The notes below the pieces were generated by a model. That model did not search any database. It saw only the letters and a list, made by a program, of their open reading frames with translations, and was not told where the DNA came from. Positions 56,994 through 64,000 of a stretch of DNA of 64,000 nt are shown one piece after another. Origin of the DNA: Tropicimonas marinistellae (GTDB lineage: Bacteria > Pseudomonadota > Alphaproteobacteria > Rhodobacterales > Rhodobacteraceae); the NCBI RefSeq assembly GCF_001509585.1, contig NZ_LNCI01000004.1, positions 186,001 through 250,000 of the forward strand, in the 5' to 3' direction. Numbering within the stretch: position 1 is the stretch's first letter; each line of letters begins with the position of its first letter. The position numbers and the translations under genes were made by a program.

Positions 56994-58331
56994 CTATTCG
57001 GCAAGGTCTCGCGCCAGACGGTTGGCCTCCTCGGCGATTTCTGCTTCGTCGGCGGTCGTCAGCCGGCCCTCCGCGACAACGCGCCGCCCGTTCACGATGA
57101 GGTCGCGCACGCGACGTGGCCCGGCCAGAAGCAGCGCCACCGGATCCCAGGACCCCGCTGCTTCCACACCGGACATGTTCCATATGGCGATATCCGCCCG
57201 GGAGCCCGGCGCCAACGCACCGCATTCCGGCCGCCCGAGCACTTGCGCGCCACCCCGCGTGGCAATCTCGAGCATTTCGCGTGCGGACATGGCATCCGCG
57301 CCGCGCGCCACCCGCTGCAGAAGCATCGCCTGGCGTGCCTCCCCGATCAGATCGCCTGCATCGTTGCTTGCCGAGCCATCCACACCCAGGCCCACCGGAA
57401 CGCCCGCGTCGCGCATCGCTCGCACAGGCGCAATGCCGGAACCCAAGCGGCAGTTCGAACACGGACAATGCGCCACGCCGGTCCGGGTCCGTGCGAAGAG
57501 GTCCACCTCGCCGCTGTCCAACTTCACGCAATGAGCATGCCAGACATCGTCGCCGGTCCAGCCAAGATCCTCGGCGTATTGCCCCGGGCGGCAGCCGAAA
57601 TGTGCCAGCGAATAGGCGATGTCTTCGTCGTTTTCCGCCAGATGGGTGTGTAGCCGCACGCCCTTGTCGCGCGCGAGAACGGCCGCGTCGCGCATGAGTT
57701 CGCGACTCACGGAGAATGGTGAGCATGGCGCCAGCCCGACCCGAACCATTGCGCCCTCGGCGGGATCGTGGAACGCATCGATTACCCGTTCGCAGTCGGT
57801 CAGGATCGCTGCTTCGCGCTCCACCAAGCTGTCGGGCGGCAGACCTCCGTCGCTCTCGCCAATCGACATCGCGCCGCGCGTGGGATGGAAGCGTAGACCG
57901 ATCTCCGTCGCCGCTTCGATCGTGTCTTCCAGCCGCGCCCCATTGGGAAAGAGGTAAAGATGATCGGACGACATCGTGCAACCTGAGAGCGCGAGTTCCG
58001 CCAGACCGAGCCGCGCCGATGCCCGCATGTGTTCAGGCCCCATGCGCGCCCAGATCGGATAGAGTGCCTTGAGCCAGCCAAAGAGCAGCGCATCCTGTGC
58101 AGCCGGTACCGCACGCGTCAGCGTCTGGAATAGGTGATGGTGCGTATTCACGAATCCCGGCGTCACCAGACATCGCGATGCGTCGAGGACCTCCGCTTCC
58201 GGCGCATCAAGACCGACACCGATCTCGCGGATCAAACCGCGCGACACCAGGATATCGGCCCCGCAAAGTTCCCGGCGCTCATCGTCCATGGTCACGAGCC
58301 AGTCCGCCGAGCGGATCAGCAGATCTCGCAT
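56994..58331 (-). CDS. 8-oxoguanine deaminase-like amidohydrolase (TrzA/AtzB group)
   Basis: Amidohydrolase of 445 residues. The metal site reads VTPGFVNTHHHLFQTLTRAVP near residue 58. The C-terminal blocks HTHLAENDEDIAYSL, FGCRPGQYAEDLGWTG and HAHCVKLDSGE match the bacterial 8-oxoguanine deaminases described from Pseudomonas. The same fold includes hydroxyatrazine-type enzymes, so specificity is not certain. It starts one base past the HisN-like gene stop, in the same minus-strand unit. Removing oxidised guanine complements guanine deaminase next door. Confidence 0.85.
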   Translation of the reverse strand: MRDLLIRSADWLVTMDDERRELCGADILVSRGLIREIGVGLDAPEAEVLDASRCLVTPGFVNTHHHLFQTLTRAVPAAQDALLFGWLKALYPIWARMGPEHMRASARLGLAELALSGCTMSSDHLYLFPNGARLEDTIEAATEIGLRFHPTRGAMSIGESDGGLPPDSLVEREAAILTDCERVIDAFHDPAEGAMVRVGLAPCSPFSVSRELMRDAAVLARDKGVRLHTHLAENDEDIAYSLAHFGCRPGQYAEDLGWTGDDVWHAHCVKLDSGEVDLFARTRTGVAHCPCSNCRLGSGIAPVRAMRDAGVPVGLGVDGSASNDAGDLIGEARQAMLLQRVARGADAMSAREMLEIATRGGAQVLGRPECGALAPGSRADIAIWNMSGVEAAGSWDPVALLLAGPRRVRDLIVNGRRVVAEGRLTTADEAEIAEEANRLARDLAE

Positions 58332-58332
58332 G

Positions 58333-59172
58333 TCACGCCCCTTTCAATACCGCCATCGCCTCGGCATGGATTTCTCGATTTGCGGCTGCGATCACGCGCC
58401 CGCCAGCTTCCGCGGGTCCGCCAGTCCAGTCGGTCACAATACCGCCCGCCGCTTCGATCACCGCAATTGGCGCGCAAATGTCATACGGGTGCAGACCGGC
58501 TTCGATCACGAGGTCGATCTGCCCAAGCGCGAGAAGGCCGTAGGCGTAGCAGTCCATTCCGAACCGTGTCAGCTTCACTTGCTGCGCAACGCGTTCGAAA
58601 CATTCGCGTTCCTCCTCGCTTCCGACCTCAGGAAACGTTGAAAACAGAATTGCTTCCGACAGCGGGCGGGCTGCACGGGCGGTCAGGGGCCACGTCCCTT
58701 GCGGCCCCACCATCTGTGCCGCGCCAAGCCCCCCGACCCAACGCTCTCCGGTATAGGGTTGATCGATAACCCCAAAGATCGCGCCTTCCTCGGTTGTCAC
58801 GGCGATCAACACGCCCCAGGTCGGTGCGCCCGACAAGAATGCGCGCGTGCCGTCGATTGGATCGAGCACCCATGTCAGTCCCGAGCTACCCTTTGTCGGT
58901 GCGAATTCCTCGCCCAGAATCCCGTCGTCCGGGCGATGGGTCGCGAGAATCCGCCGCATCGCTTCTTCTGCGGCCCTGTCAGCCTGCGTGACCGGGTCGA
59001 ACCCGGCTTCCCACTTGTTTTCGGTCAATAATCCGGAAGTGCGAAACAGCGGTAGAATCGCTGCTCTGGCAGCATCCGCCAGCAGCGTCGCGGTAGCTTG
59101 TATTTCCTGCGCCAACGCCTCGGTGATCGGACCGACCGGGGTGCGCCGGTATTGCTGAGAAGGTCGTGTCAT
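58333..59172 (-). CDS. hisN: HisN-like histidinol-phosphatase (IMPase fold)
   Basis: IMPase-family phosphatase of 279 residues. The motifs are LGEEFAPTK, LDPIDGTRAFLSGAPTWGVLIAV and HPYDICAPIAVIEAAGG. The DGT-RAFLSG form is characteristic of the HisN-type histidinol-phosphate phosphatase, the penultimate step of histidine synthesis, in bacteria that lack the HAD enzyme. I chose ATG 59172 with a GGAG site six bases upstream; a GTG at 59187 is an alternative. It forms a tight unit with the 8-oxoguanine deaminase-like gene. The other IMPase gene (7922-8776) is less HisN-like. Confidence 0.83.
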   Translation of the reverse strand: MTRPSQQYRRTPVGPITEALAQEIQATATLLADAARAAILPLFRTSGLLTENKWEAGFDPVTQADRAAEEAMRRILATHRPDDGILGEEFAPTKGSSGLTWVLDPIDGTRAFLSGAPTWGVLIAVTTEEGAIFGVIDQPYTGERWVGGLGAAQMVGPQGTWPLTARAARPLSEAILFSTFPEVGSEEERECFERVAQQVKLTRFGMDCYAYGLLALGQIDLVIEAGLHPYDICAPIAVIEAAGGIVTDWTGGPAEAGGRVIAAANREIHAEAMAVLKGA

Positions 59173-59229
59173 TGCAGGCTCCGCCACCGGATCTGTGCAC
59201 GACTGCGGTAGCTTGCTGGCACCTGTCGG

Positions 59230-59589
59230 TCAAGCGGCCTCGCTCAGAACTCGCGCCAACTCGAACAAACGCCGCCGCTGGTTCTCAGGGATGGCGTAAT
59301 AGGCTCGAAGAAGCTCCATGGCCTCCCGATCATTCAGAAGGTCAGTCACTGACGCGGATGGTTTACCGTCGTCACCGAGCCCCTCGAAAAAGAAACTGAC
59401 CGTAACGCCGACGGCTTCGGCAATATCCCAAAGCCGGGACGCGCTCACCCTGTTGGTGCCGGTCTCGTATTTCTGGATCTGCTGGAACTTAATTCCCACC
59501 TTCTCGGCAAGCTGTTGCTGCGTCATTCCGATCATCCAGCGTCTGTGCCGAATCCGAGTGCCCACATGCGCGTCTACAGGGTGCGTCAT
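59230..59589 (-). CDS. XRE family transcriptional regulator
   Basis: A 119-residue regulator with a single helix-turn-helix (about 15-70: IRHRRWMIGMTQQQLAEKVG, then QIQKYETGTNRVSASRLWDIA). The C-terminal part (YAIPENQRRRLFELARVLSEAA) is the type shared by small XRE proteins of this group. The ATG at 59589 follows GATAGGTAATCC, a weak ribosome site. It precedes the HisN-like gene by 57 bases, so it may be transcribed with it. Targets are unknown. Confidence 0.87.
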   Translation of the reverse strand: MTHPVDAHVGTRIRHRRWMIGMTQQQLAEKVGIKFQQIQKYETGTNRVSASRLWDIAEAVGVTVSFFFEGLGDDGKPSASVTDLLNDREAMELLRAYYAIPENQRRRLFELARVLSEAA

Positions 59590-59967
59590 TGGATTACCTA
59601 TCAAATCCCCAATCTGAAACTGACTGGTGCAATCTAGCGCGAACCACCGGAGCCACACTATCCAAATACGCCGTGTCAGGATCGAGATGTAGTAGAACGA
59701 TTCCTATCGCTGGGAAATAGTGTTGTGTTCAAAAACGGGTTCAAGTGCCGGATTCCATACGGATAGAGGAAAAGTGAGCATTTCGATGTAGACCGCGACA
59801 CCTGCAGGGAAGATGTGAGAAGAAGTATCCGTACCTCCGACAATTGTGCCACCACTCTAATTTCTAGAAATCGGAATTCGCATTGCCTCGTACGCATGCG
59901 ACGTCGTCGCAACTTTCCCTCTAAAACTGCACTTTCTAACATGAAAACAACCAGCACGGGAAATCAA
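59590..59967. other. 378-base AT-richer gap before the quinone oxidoreductase
   Basis: Lower in GC than its surroundings. It carries the divergent promoters of the XRE gene and the quinone oxidoreductase gene, and a 12-bp perfect palindrome at 59860-59871. No gene, tRNA or repeat array was seen. Confidence 0.55.
59860..59871. promoter_or_regulatory. Perfect 12-bp palindrome, possible operator
   Basis: ATTTCTAGAAAT lies 97 bases before the quinone oxidoreductase ATG at 59968 and 271 bases from the XRE start. Dyad symmetry with no spacer suits a small regulator. The XRE protein next door is the obvious suspect, which is inference. Confidence 0.4.
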
Positions 59968-60930
59968 ATGCACGCATATCGTATCGGCACCTATGACGAA
60001 GCGCCAGCGCTCGTGGAAATGGAGCTATCGCCGCCGGCCAACAACGAAATTCGCCTGAAAATCGAGGCTTGCGGGTTGAATTTCGCGGATCTCCTCATGG
60101 CGCGGGGCAAGTACCAGGAGCGGCCCGACCCACCAGTGACACTGGGTATGGAAATGGCTGGTCGTGTGGTTTCAATCGGCTCCGAGGTGCGGAGCCTGGC
60201 CCCCGGCGACCGTGTTGCCGTGTTCAACGGTCAGGGCGGGCTGGCCGAAGCCGCAAACGTTCCCGCGGAGCGCTGCGTTCGCCTGCCGCAGGATATGCCA
60301 GCGAGTCACGCAGCGGCGTTCCAGGTGGCATATGGAACCTCGCATGTTGCGCTCGAACACAGGGCGCACCTGCAACCGGGTGAACGGCTCGTGGTAACCG
60401 GCGCAGCTGGAGGCGTCGGCTTGACGGCGGTTGAGATCGGCGCACTGATGGGCGCTGAAGTCGTGGCGATCGCACGCGGCGCTGAGAAGCTGGAGATTGC
60501 TCGCAGGGCGGGCGCGACGCACCTGATCGACGCGGCGAGCCCCGACATCCGCGAGCAAATCAAGGCCCTCGGCGGCGCCGACGTTGTCTACGAAGCCGTC
60601 GGTGGCACGCTCTTCACCCAATGCCTGCGAGCCACCAACCCCGAAGGCCGAATCCTGGCCATCGGTTTCGCTAGTGGGGATGTGCCGCAAATCCCGGCCA
60701 ATCACCTGCTGGTCAAGAACATCTCTGTGATTGGCTTGTACTGGGGAGGCTACCTCGCGTTTCGGCCGGGCGTTCTAACCAGCTCTCTCGCGCAATTGTT
60801 TCGCTGGTATGAGGCTGGCAAGCTGCATCCACGAATAAGCCACAAGATTCCGCTATCCCGTGCAGCAGAAGCCCTCGACCTGCTCAGGCAGCGGAAGTCG
60901 ACGGGGAAGGTCGTTGTGACGATGCCGTAG
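59968..60930 (+). CDS. Quinone oxidoreductase-like zinc-independent MDR protein
   Basis: NADPH-dependent reductase of 320 residues in the medium-chain dehydrogenase/reductase superfamily, quinone oxidoreductase branch. CGLNFADLLMARGKYQ is near residue 32 (no zinc-ligand Cys pair), and the Rossmann motif VTGAAGGVGLTAVEIG is near 140. ATG 59968 gives a family-like N-terminus (MHAYRIGTYDEAPAL); an ATG 27 bases earlier is possible. The gene overlaps the convergent LysR gene by 47 bases. Confidence 0.88.
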   Translation: MHAYRIGTYDEAPALVEMELSPPANNEIRLKIEACGLNFADLLMARGKYQERPDPPVTLGMEMAGRVVSIGSEVRSLAPGDRVAVFNGQGGLAEAANVPAERCVRLPQDMPASHAAAFQVAYGTSHVALEHRAHLQPGERLVVTGAAGGVGLTAVEIGALMGAEVVAIARGAEKLEIARRAGATHLIDAASPDIREQIKALGGADVVYEAVGGTLFTQCLRATNPEGRILAIGFASGDVPQIPANHLLVKNISVIGLYWGGYLAFRPGVLTSSLAQLFRWYEAGKLHPRISHKIPLSRAAEALDLLRQRKSTGKVVVTMP

Positions 60931-61786
60931 CCCCATCGCTGCGATAAGCCTCGCGCACGAGATCGACCAGGGCATTCTCGGCACGCCCGCGTGCAAGGTC
61001 GGAGACATAGAGGTTGATCGAGTAGGTCGGCAGTGCCGGCAAGGCGCCATGATGCGCGATCTGTTCCAGGAACGGCGGTTCCGTACCTTCGAGCATCAGT
61101 GACACGGCAAGGTCCGCGCGCACCGTCGCCTCGATGGTACGGTCCGACTCGGACTCGACCGCCAGTTCCCAGGTCATTGCGCAGCGTTCCATGGCGCGGA
61201 TACCCGCAGCGCGGAAGACACACTGCCGCCCGGAGCCGAAGCGTAGCGGCCGCTGCCGCCAGCAGGCCCCTCCCTTGGCCCCGATCCATGTCAGGGGCTT
61301 TTCCGACAGAACCTCGGCGGAGTCTCCATGACCTTGCTCGGTGGTCAGGATCAGCGCGTATTCTCCCCGTGCAAACTCGTCGAGCAACTGCCGGGAATAG
61401 GAGGAGACAAGGTTTACACGCACTCTCGGGAACGCGGCATTGAACCGTCGCAGGATGTCCGGAACATGGGGATAGACGATGTCATGCGGCACCCCCAATT
61501 TAATCTCGCCGCCATAATCGTGCGCGGTCAACCGGTCGATTGCCTCGTCATTCAAACTCAACATGCGACGCGCGTAGGACAGGAGTTGCTCACCCGAGGA
61601 TGTCAGCGCAACTCCACGCCCGGAGCGGTCAAGCAAAGAAACATCCAACGCCTCCTCCAGGCGCTTGAGCTGCATTGATACCGCCGATTGGGTGAGGTTC
61701 AGGCCGCTTGCAGCACGGGTTACTCCACCGCGGTCGGCAACGGCAACGAAGGATCGCAATGCAGTCAGGTCAAGGTTACGCGGCAT
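60884..61786 (-). CDS. LysR family transcriptional regulator
   Basis: A 300-residue LysR-type regulator with an N-terminal winged helix (about 5-62: LTALRSFVAVADRGGVTRAASGLNLTQSAVSMQLKRLEEAL in parts) and a periplasmic-binding-protein-like effector domain. Its 3' end overlaps the quinone oxidoreductase gene by 47 bases. It diverges from a DUF1127 gene across 125 AT-rich bases, as LysR proteins usually do from a target. The effector is unknown. Confidence 0.9.
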   Translation of the reverse strand: MPRNLDLTALRSFVAVADRGGVTRAASGLNLTQSAVSMQLKRLEEALDVSLLDRSGRGVALTSSGEQLLSYARRMLSLNDEAIDRLTAHDYGGEIKLGVPHDIVYPHVPDILRRFNAAFPRVRVNLVSSYSRQLLDEFARGEYALILTTEQGHGDSAEVLSEKPLTWIGAKGGACWRQRPLRFGSGRQCVFRAAGIRAMERCAMTWELAVESESDRTIEATVRADLAVSLMLEGTEPPFLEQIAHHGALPALPTYSINLYVSDLARGRAENALVDLVREAYRSDGATASSQRPSPSTSAA

Positions 61787-61911
61787 TCATCACCCTTTTT
61801 GATACATACCTTCAAAAACATTCGTTTTAAGAATGCACCACAAAGTGCCATATAGATCAAGAGAATTGATGACTGGTCAGTACCAGTTCACAAATCGTTA
61901 AGGAAGCCGCG

Positions 61912-62127
61912 ATGAGCACACACACAACCAACGCCCCCGTTTTCGGCGCCCTTCGACCCGAGGGCTTTGTTCGCCAACTCATTGCCATGGTCGCGCTGCA
62001 CAAGCAACGCCGCGATCTGGCCCGTCTCGACGACCGAGCACTCCGCGACATTGGTATCAGCCGCTACGAAGCCAGTGTCGAAGCCAATCGTTCGGTCTGG
62101 GACGTGCCTCAGCACTGGCTGCGCTGA
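61912..62127 (+). CDS. DUF1127 small protein
   Basis: A 71-residue protein. The DUF1127 core is HKQRRDLARLDDRALRDIGISRYEA (positions about 30-54), Arg-rich with a conserved LDxRxLxDIGLxR pattern. Members in alphaproteobacteria have been linked to RNA turnover, phosphate or stress control, with YjiS-type roles in some. It diverges from the LysR gene, so is its likely target. Upstream has a GGAAGCC-like weak ribosome site before the ATG at 61912. No terminator was noted directly after. Confidence 0.87.
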   Translation: MSTHTTNAPVFGALRPEGFVRQLIAMVALHKQRRDLARLDDRALRDIGISRYEASVEANRSVWDVPQHWLR

Positions 62128-62255
62128 TCGCGCTTCGGCGCCACTCCGCTCGACTTGGCGGAAATACTTGAAAAGCCATTCCGGGCCACCGATATTCTCT
62201 CCAAATGACGCGCGTCTACGGGCGCGCGTCGTATGGAACTCGAACGGAGGTATTA

Positions 62256-63032
62256 ATGGCTGAATTCGACACGATCCGGACTTCGGGCGTTGCTGGCGCA
62301 CGCACGGCCCAGATCGACGAGGGCCTTCGCGCCCACATGAACCAGGTCTACGGCACGATGTCCGTAGGCATGCTGATCACCGCGCTGGCCGCGTGGGCGA
62401 TCTCCGGCCTGTCGGTCTCGACCGAGCCGAGCGCCTACCAGATCGGCGCCGATCAGTACCTGACGCAGTTCGGAGCCGCGATTTACGCGTCGCCGCTGAA
62501 ATGGCTGATCATGTTTGCGCCGCTGATCTTCGTGTTCGGCTTTTCCGCAGGCATCAACCGCATGTCGGCTGCCACCGCGCAGGTCGTGTTCTACGCCTTT
62601 GCTGCGGTTATGGGCATTTCGATCAGTTCGATCTTCCTGGTCTACACCGCGACGTCCATCGCGCAGGTCTTCTTGATCACGGCCATCGCCTTCGCCGGAT
62701 TGTCTCTGTGGGGCTACACCACGAAGAAAGACATCTCAGGCTGGGGCAGCTTCCTGATCATGGGTGTCATCGGCCTGATCGTCGCATCCATCGTGAACAT
62801 TTTCCTTGCCTCCTCGGCGATGATGTTCGCGATCTCGGTACTTGGCGTGCTGATCTTCGCCGGCCTGACCGCCTATGACACACAGAACATCAAGAACACC
62901 TACATCCAGATGGCCGTCCATGGCGATAAGGAGTGGCTGGGCAAGGCCGCGATCATGGGCGCGCTGAGCCTCTACCTGGACTTCATCAACATGTTCATGA
63001 TGCTCCTTTCGTTGTTCGGCAGCCGCGAATAG
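62256..63032 (+). CDS. Bax inhibitor-1 / YccA family membrane protein
   Basis: Seven-helix membrane protein of 258 residues. The N-terminus is polar (MAEFDTIRTSGVAGARTAQIDEGLRAHMNQ), then helices from about residue 30. The family centre includes YTATSIAQVFLITAIAFAGLSLWGYTTKKD. AYDTQNIKNTY and the acidic C-terminal IMGALSLYLDFINMF are family marks, with Asp residues that form the pH/Ca sensor in related proteins. ATG 62256 has a GGAGG site. E. coli YccA restrains FtsH. A clear terminator lies 26 bases after the stop. Confidence 0.9.
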   Translation: MAEFDTIRTSGVAGARTAQIDEGLRAHMNQVYGTMSVGMLITALAAWAISGLSVSTEPSAYQIGADQYLTQFGAAIYASPLKWLIMFAPLIFVFGFSAGINRMSAATAQVVFYAFAAVMGISISSIFLVYTATSIAQVFLITAIAFAGLSLWGYTTKKDISGWGSFLIMGVIGLIVASIVNIFLASSAMMFAISVLGVLIFAGLTAYDTQNIKNTYIQMAVHGDKEWLGKAAIMGALSLYLDFINMFMMLLSLFGSRE

Positions 63033-63552
63033 TCCCGAACGACCACGACCACATTGGAACCCGCCGTACCCCTCCGGTCCGGCGGGTTCTTTGTTTTCGA
63101 GTACCCGATTTCGCACTGCGCTTGTGCTCACCAACACGGCAAGTGCGATTCCCGTGCGACGCCTTTGCGGCGACACCGGTGCTGATCGTTTCTTTGGCTG
63201 GAAAGGTTCAGACGCCTTCGTGATCACGGAGACCGAGGATCTAGGTTTCGACGGCTTCAGCACTCTTCCAGGCTGCTACGGCGACCGACCAAGGAGCAGG
63301 AACCTCCGGGATCGGTCCGACCAGCCGCGATGGATAGTCCCGGAATCGGTTACCGCGCCAAGGGTAGGTGATGGACAATCGATAACACGGGCGACACGCT
63401 CGCTCGCGGTACCGTCGCCGGAACAGAAAGCCCCGAACTGGGAATCCGGATTATCGATGAAGAGATGGAGCCGGCCGAACATGTGGCTGACGAGATCAAC
63501 CTCGTCCGCCGGATTTTCGGTGCAGGTTTCCTGATTGCGTGAGGCTCCCGTT
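63033..63552. other. 520-base gap with terminator and eroded-looking coding sequence
   Basis: After the terminator at 63058 no intact gene is seen. On the plus strand, one frame from about 63145 reads GDTGADRFFGWKGSDAFVI, which resembles the nonapeptide turns of RTX calcium-binding proteins. Another frame open at 63372-63542 reads IDNTGDTLARGTVAGTESP and on to a TGA, without a start codon. Two frames and no start are what a broken gene would leave. Confidence is low. Confidence 0.3.
63058..63097 (+). terminator. Rho-independent terminator after the Bax inhibitor-1 family gene
   Basis: AACCCGCCG and CGGCGGGTT form a perfect 9-bp stem with a 13-base loop, followed by CTTTGTTTTC. It starts 26 bases past the stop and is the clearest plus-strand terminator in the window. 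Confidence 0.88.
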
Positions 63553-64000
63553 TCAGCCGGTCCGGCGCATCTCGACCGCCGGGAAGTGAATCCCTGGTGC
63601 AAGTTGTATCTCGATCGGACCAATGGTCCGGAAGCCAAGTGCCTCGTAGAACGGAACGGCGGTTCGCGTGGAGAGACAGTGATACCCCGAAACACCCGCA
63701 GCCCGCGCGTCACCGAAAATCCGGTCGAAAATCGCCCGGCCGATTCCCTGTCGAAGTCGCCTGTGGTCGGTAACCACATGCCGGATCTCAGCCTCTTCCG
63801 GAGCCCTCGGACGCCGCGTCCAACCGCCCGCCGCCACGACATCCCCATGCGGTGTTTCGGCCAGATAGTAGGTCCCACTGGTCAGGAGGCGTGGCTGCGC
63901 ACGCGATATCAATGGCAACGCTGTGACCAGCACGGAGGGAGGATAATCCGCCTTGAGCAGAGCGGGATAGGAGCGCGCAAGTAACGCGTCGACCGCCGCA
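63553..64000 (-). CDS. GNAT family N-acetyltransferase, 5' part outside window
   Basis: At least 149 residues of an acetyltransferase; the open frame runs to the window end (ALLARSYPALLKADYPPSVL), so the start lies beyond 64000. Motif A is IRHVVTDHRRLRQGIGRAIFDRIFGDARAAG, with the glycine turn R-Q-G-I-G-R. The C-terminal strand FYEALGFRTIGPIEIQL completes the fold. An internal GTG at 63933 would skip the first strand and helix, so it is not the start. Substrate unknown; it is a standalone gene with no neighbours visible on the far side. Confidence 0.85.
   Translation of the reverse strand, partial: AAVDALLARSYPALLKADYPPSVLVTALPLISRAQPRLLTSGTYYLAETPHGDVVAAGGWTRRPRAPEEAEIRHVVTDHRRLRQGIGRAIFDRIFGDARAAGVSGYHCLSTRTAVPFYEALGFRTIGPIEIQLAPGIHFPAVEMRRTG

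Noticed and set aside
56614-57981. A 455-codon minus-strand frame across the 8-oxoguanine deaminase-like gene
   Set aside because: Same strand but another frame; Arg/Gly/Ser-rich, and the real gene has metal-site and substrate motifs.
1-64000. CRISPR arrays, tRNA or rRNA genes, insertion sequences, prophage, toxin-antitoxin pairs, restriction systems
   Set aside because: Intergenic stretches were read for repeats, cloverleaf patterns and transposase motifs, and none was found by eye. Small RNAs cannot be excluded without covariance models.

Overview
This is a GC-rich, gene-dense stretch of chromosome, almost certainly from an alphaproteobacterium of the Roseobacter/Rhodobacter group (Rhodobacteraceae sensu lato). 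Pointers are a short prolyl-tRNA synthetase without the editing insertion, the perM-hda-ppk-ppx gene order, a PccR-type short-chain fatty acyl-CoA regulator beside the propionyl-CoA carboxylase genes, and several small families common in this group (DUF4174, DUF6497, DUF5765, DUF1127, YdcH). I saw no rRNA, tRNA, CRISPR array, prophage, insertion sequence or plasmid replication gene, so it reads as core chromosome with a few accessory modules.

Layout. 1-3.05 kb: 3' part of glnD (nitrogen sensing) overlapping murJ. 3.2-7.9 kb: a MarR regulator, RND adaptor and RND pump operon. 7.9-9.2 kb: an inositol-monophosphatase-family gene and a stretch of possible decayed coding sequence. 9.2-19.7 kb: a putrescine/polyamine module. 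The minus-strand operon potF-potG-potH-potI plus a PuuB-like FAD oxidoreductase diverges from a GntR regulator, followed by puuA, a polyamine aminotransferase and a second puuB-like gene. A TTTGATCA palindrome lies in both control regions. 19.8-27 kb: proS, a PerM-family transporter, hda, ppk, ppx and a small secreted protein. 27-29.2 kb: an endonuclease/exonuclease/phosphatase-fold protein and a TerB/J-domain protein.

29.3-41.1 kb: a propionyl-CoA to succinyl-CoA module. It holds methylmalonyl-CoA mutase, a DUF4174 protein, biotin-bearing PccA, three small conserved genes, PccB, an MFS exporter and the regulator PccR. TTTGCAAA-type repeats sit in the pccB/MFS control region and directly in front of pccR. 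41.1-48.1 kb: a YdcH-like protein, an orphan Hint-domain protein, lysC, ptsP, a small unknown gene, a GNAT acetyltransferase and a flavin reductase-like protein. 48.1-51.4 kb: two uncharacterised membrane proteins flanking a SulP anion transporter. 51.5-59.6 kb: mtnP, a YmdB-like phosphoesterase, 5-formyl-THF cyclo-ligase, mgtE, guanine deaminase, an 8-oxoguanine deaminase-like gene, a HisN-like phosphatase and an XRE regulator. 59.9-64 kb: a quinone oxidoreductase, a LysR regulator divergent from a DUF1127 protein, a Bax inhibitor-1 family protein with a clear terminator, and a GNAT gene cut by the window end.

How they work together. The polyamine module looks like a complete uptake and first-steps catabolic unit under one GntR regulator, but the aldehyde dehydrogenase and gamma-glutamyl-GABA hydrolase steps are not in the window. 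The pcc module is a coherent propionate assimilation unit, although the epimerase is not seen here. I found no convincing wholly new system. The most useful leads are the two inferred regulons, the small conserved genes inside the pcc operon, the Hint protein, and two patches of apparently eroded coding sequence.
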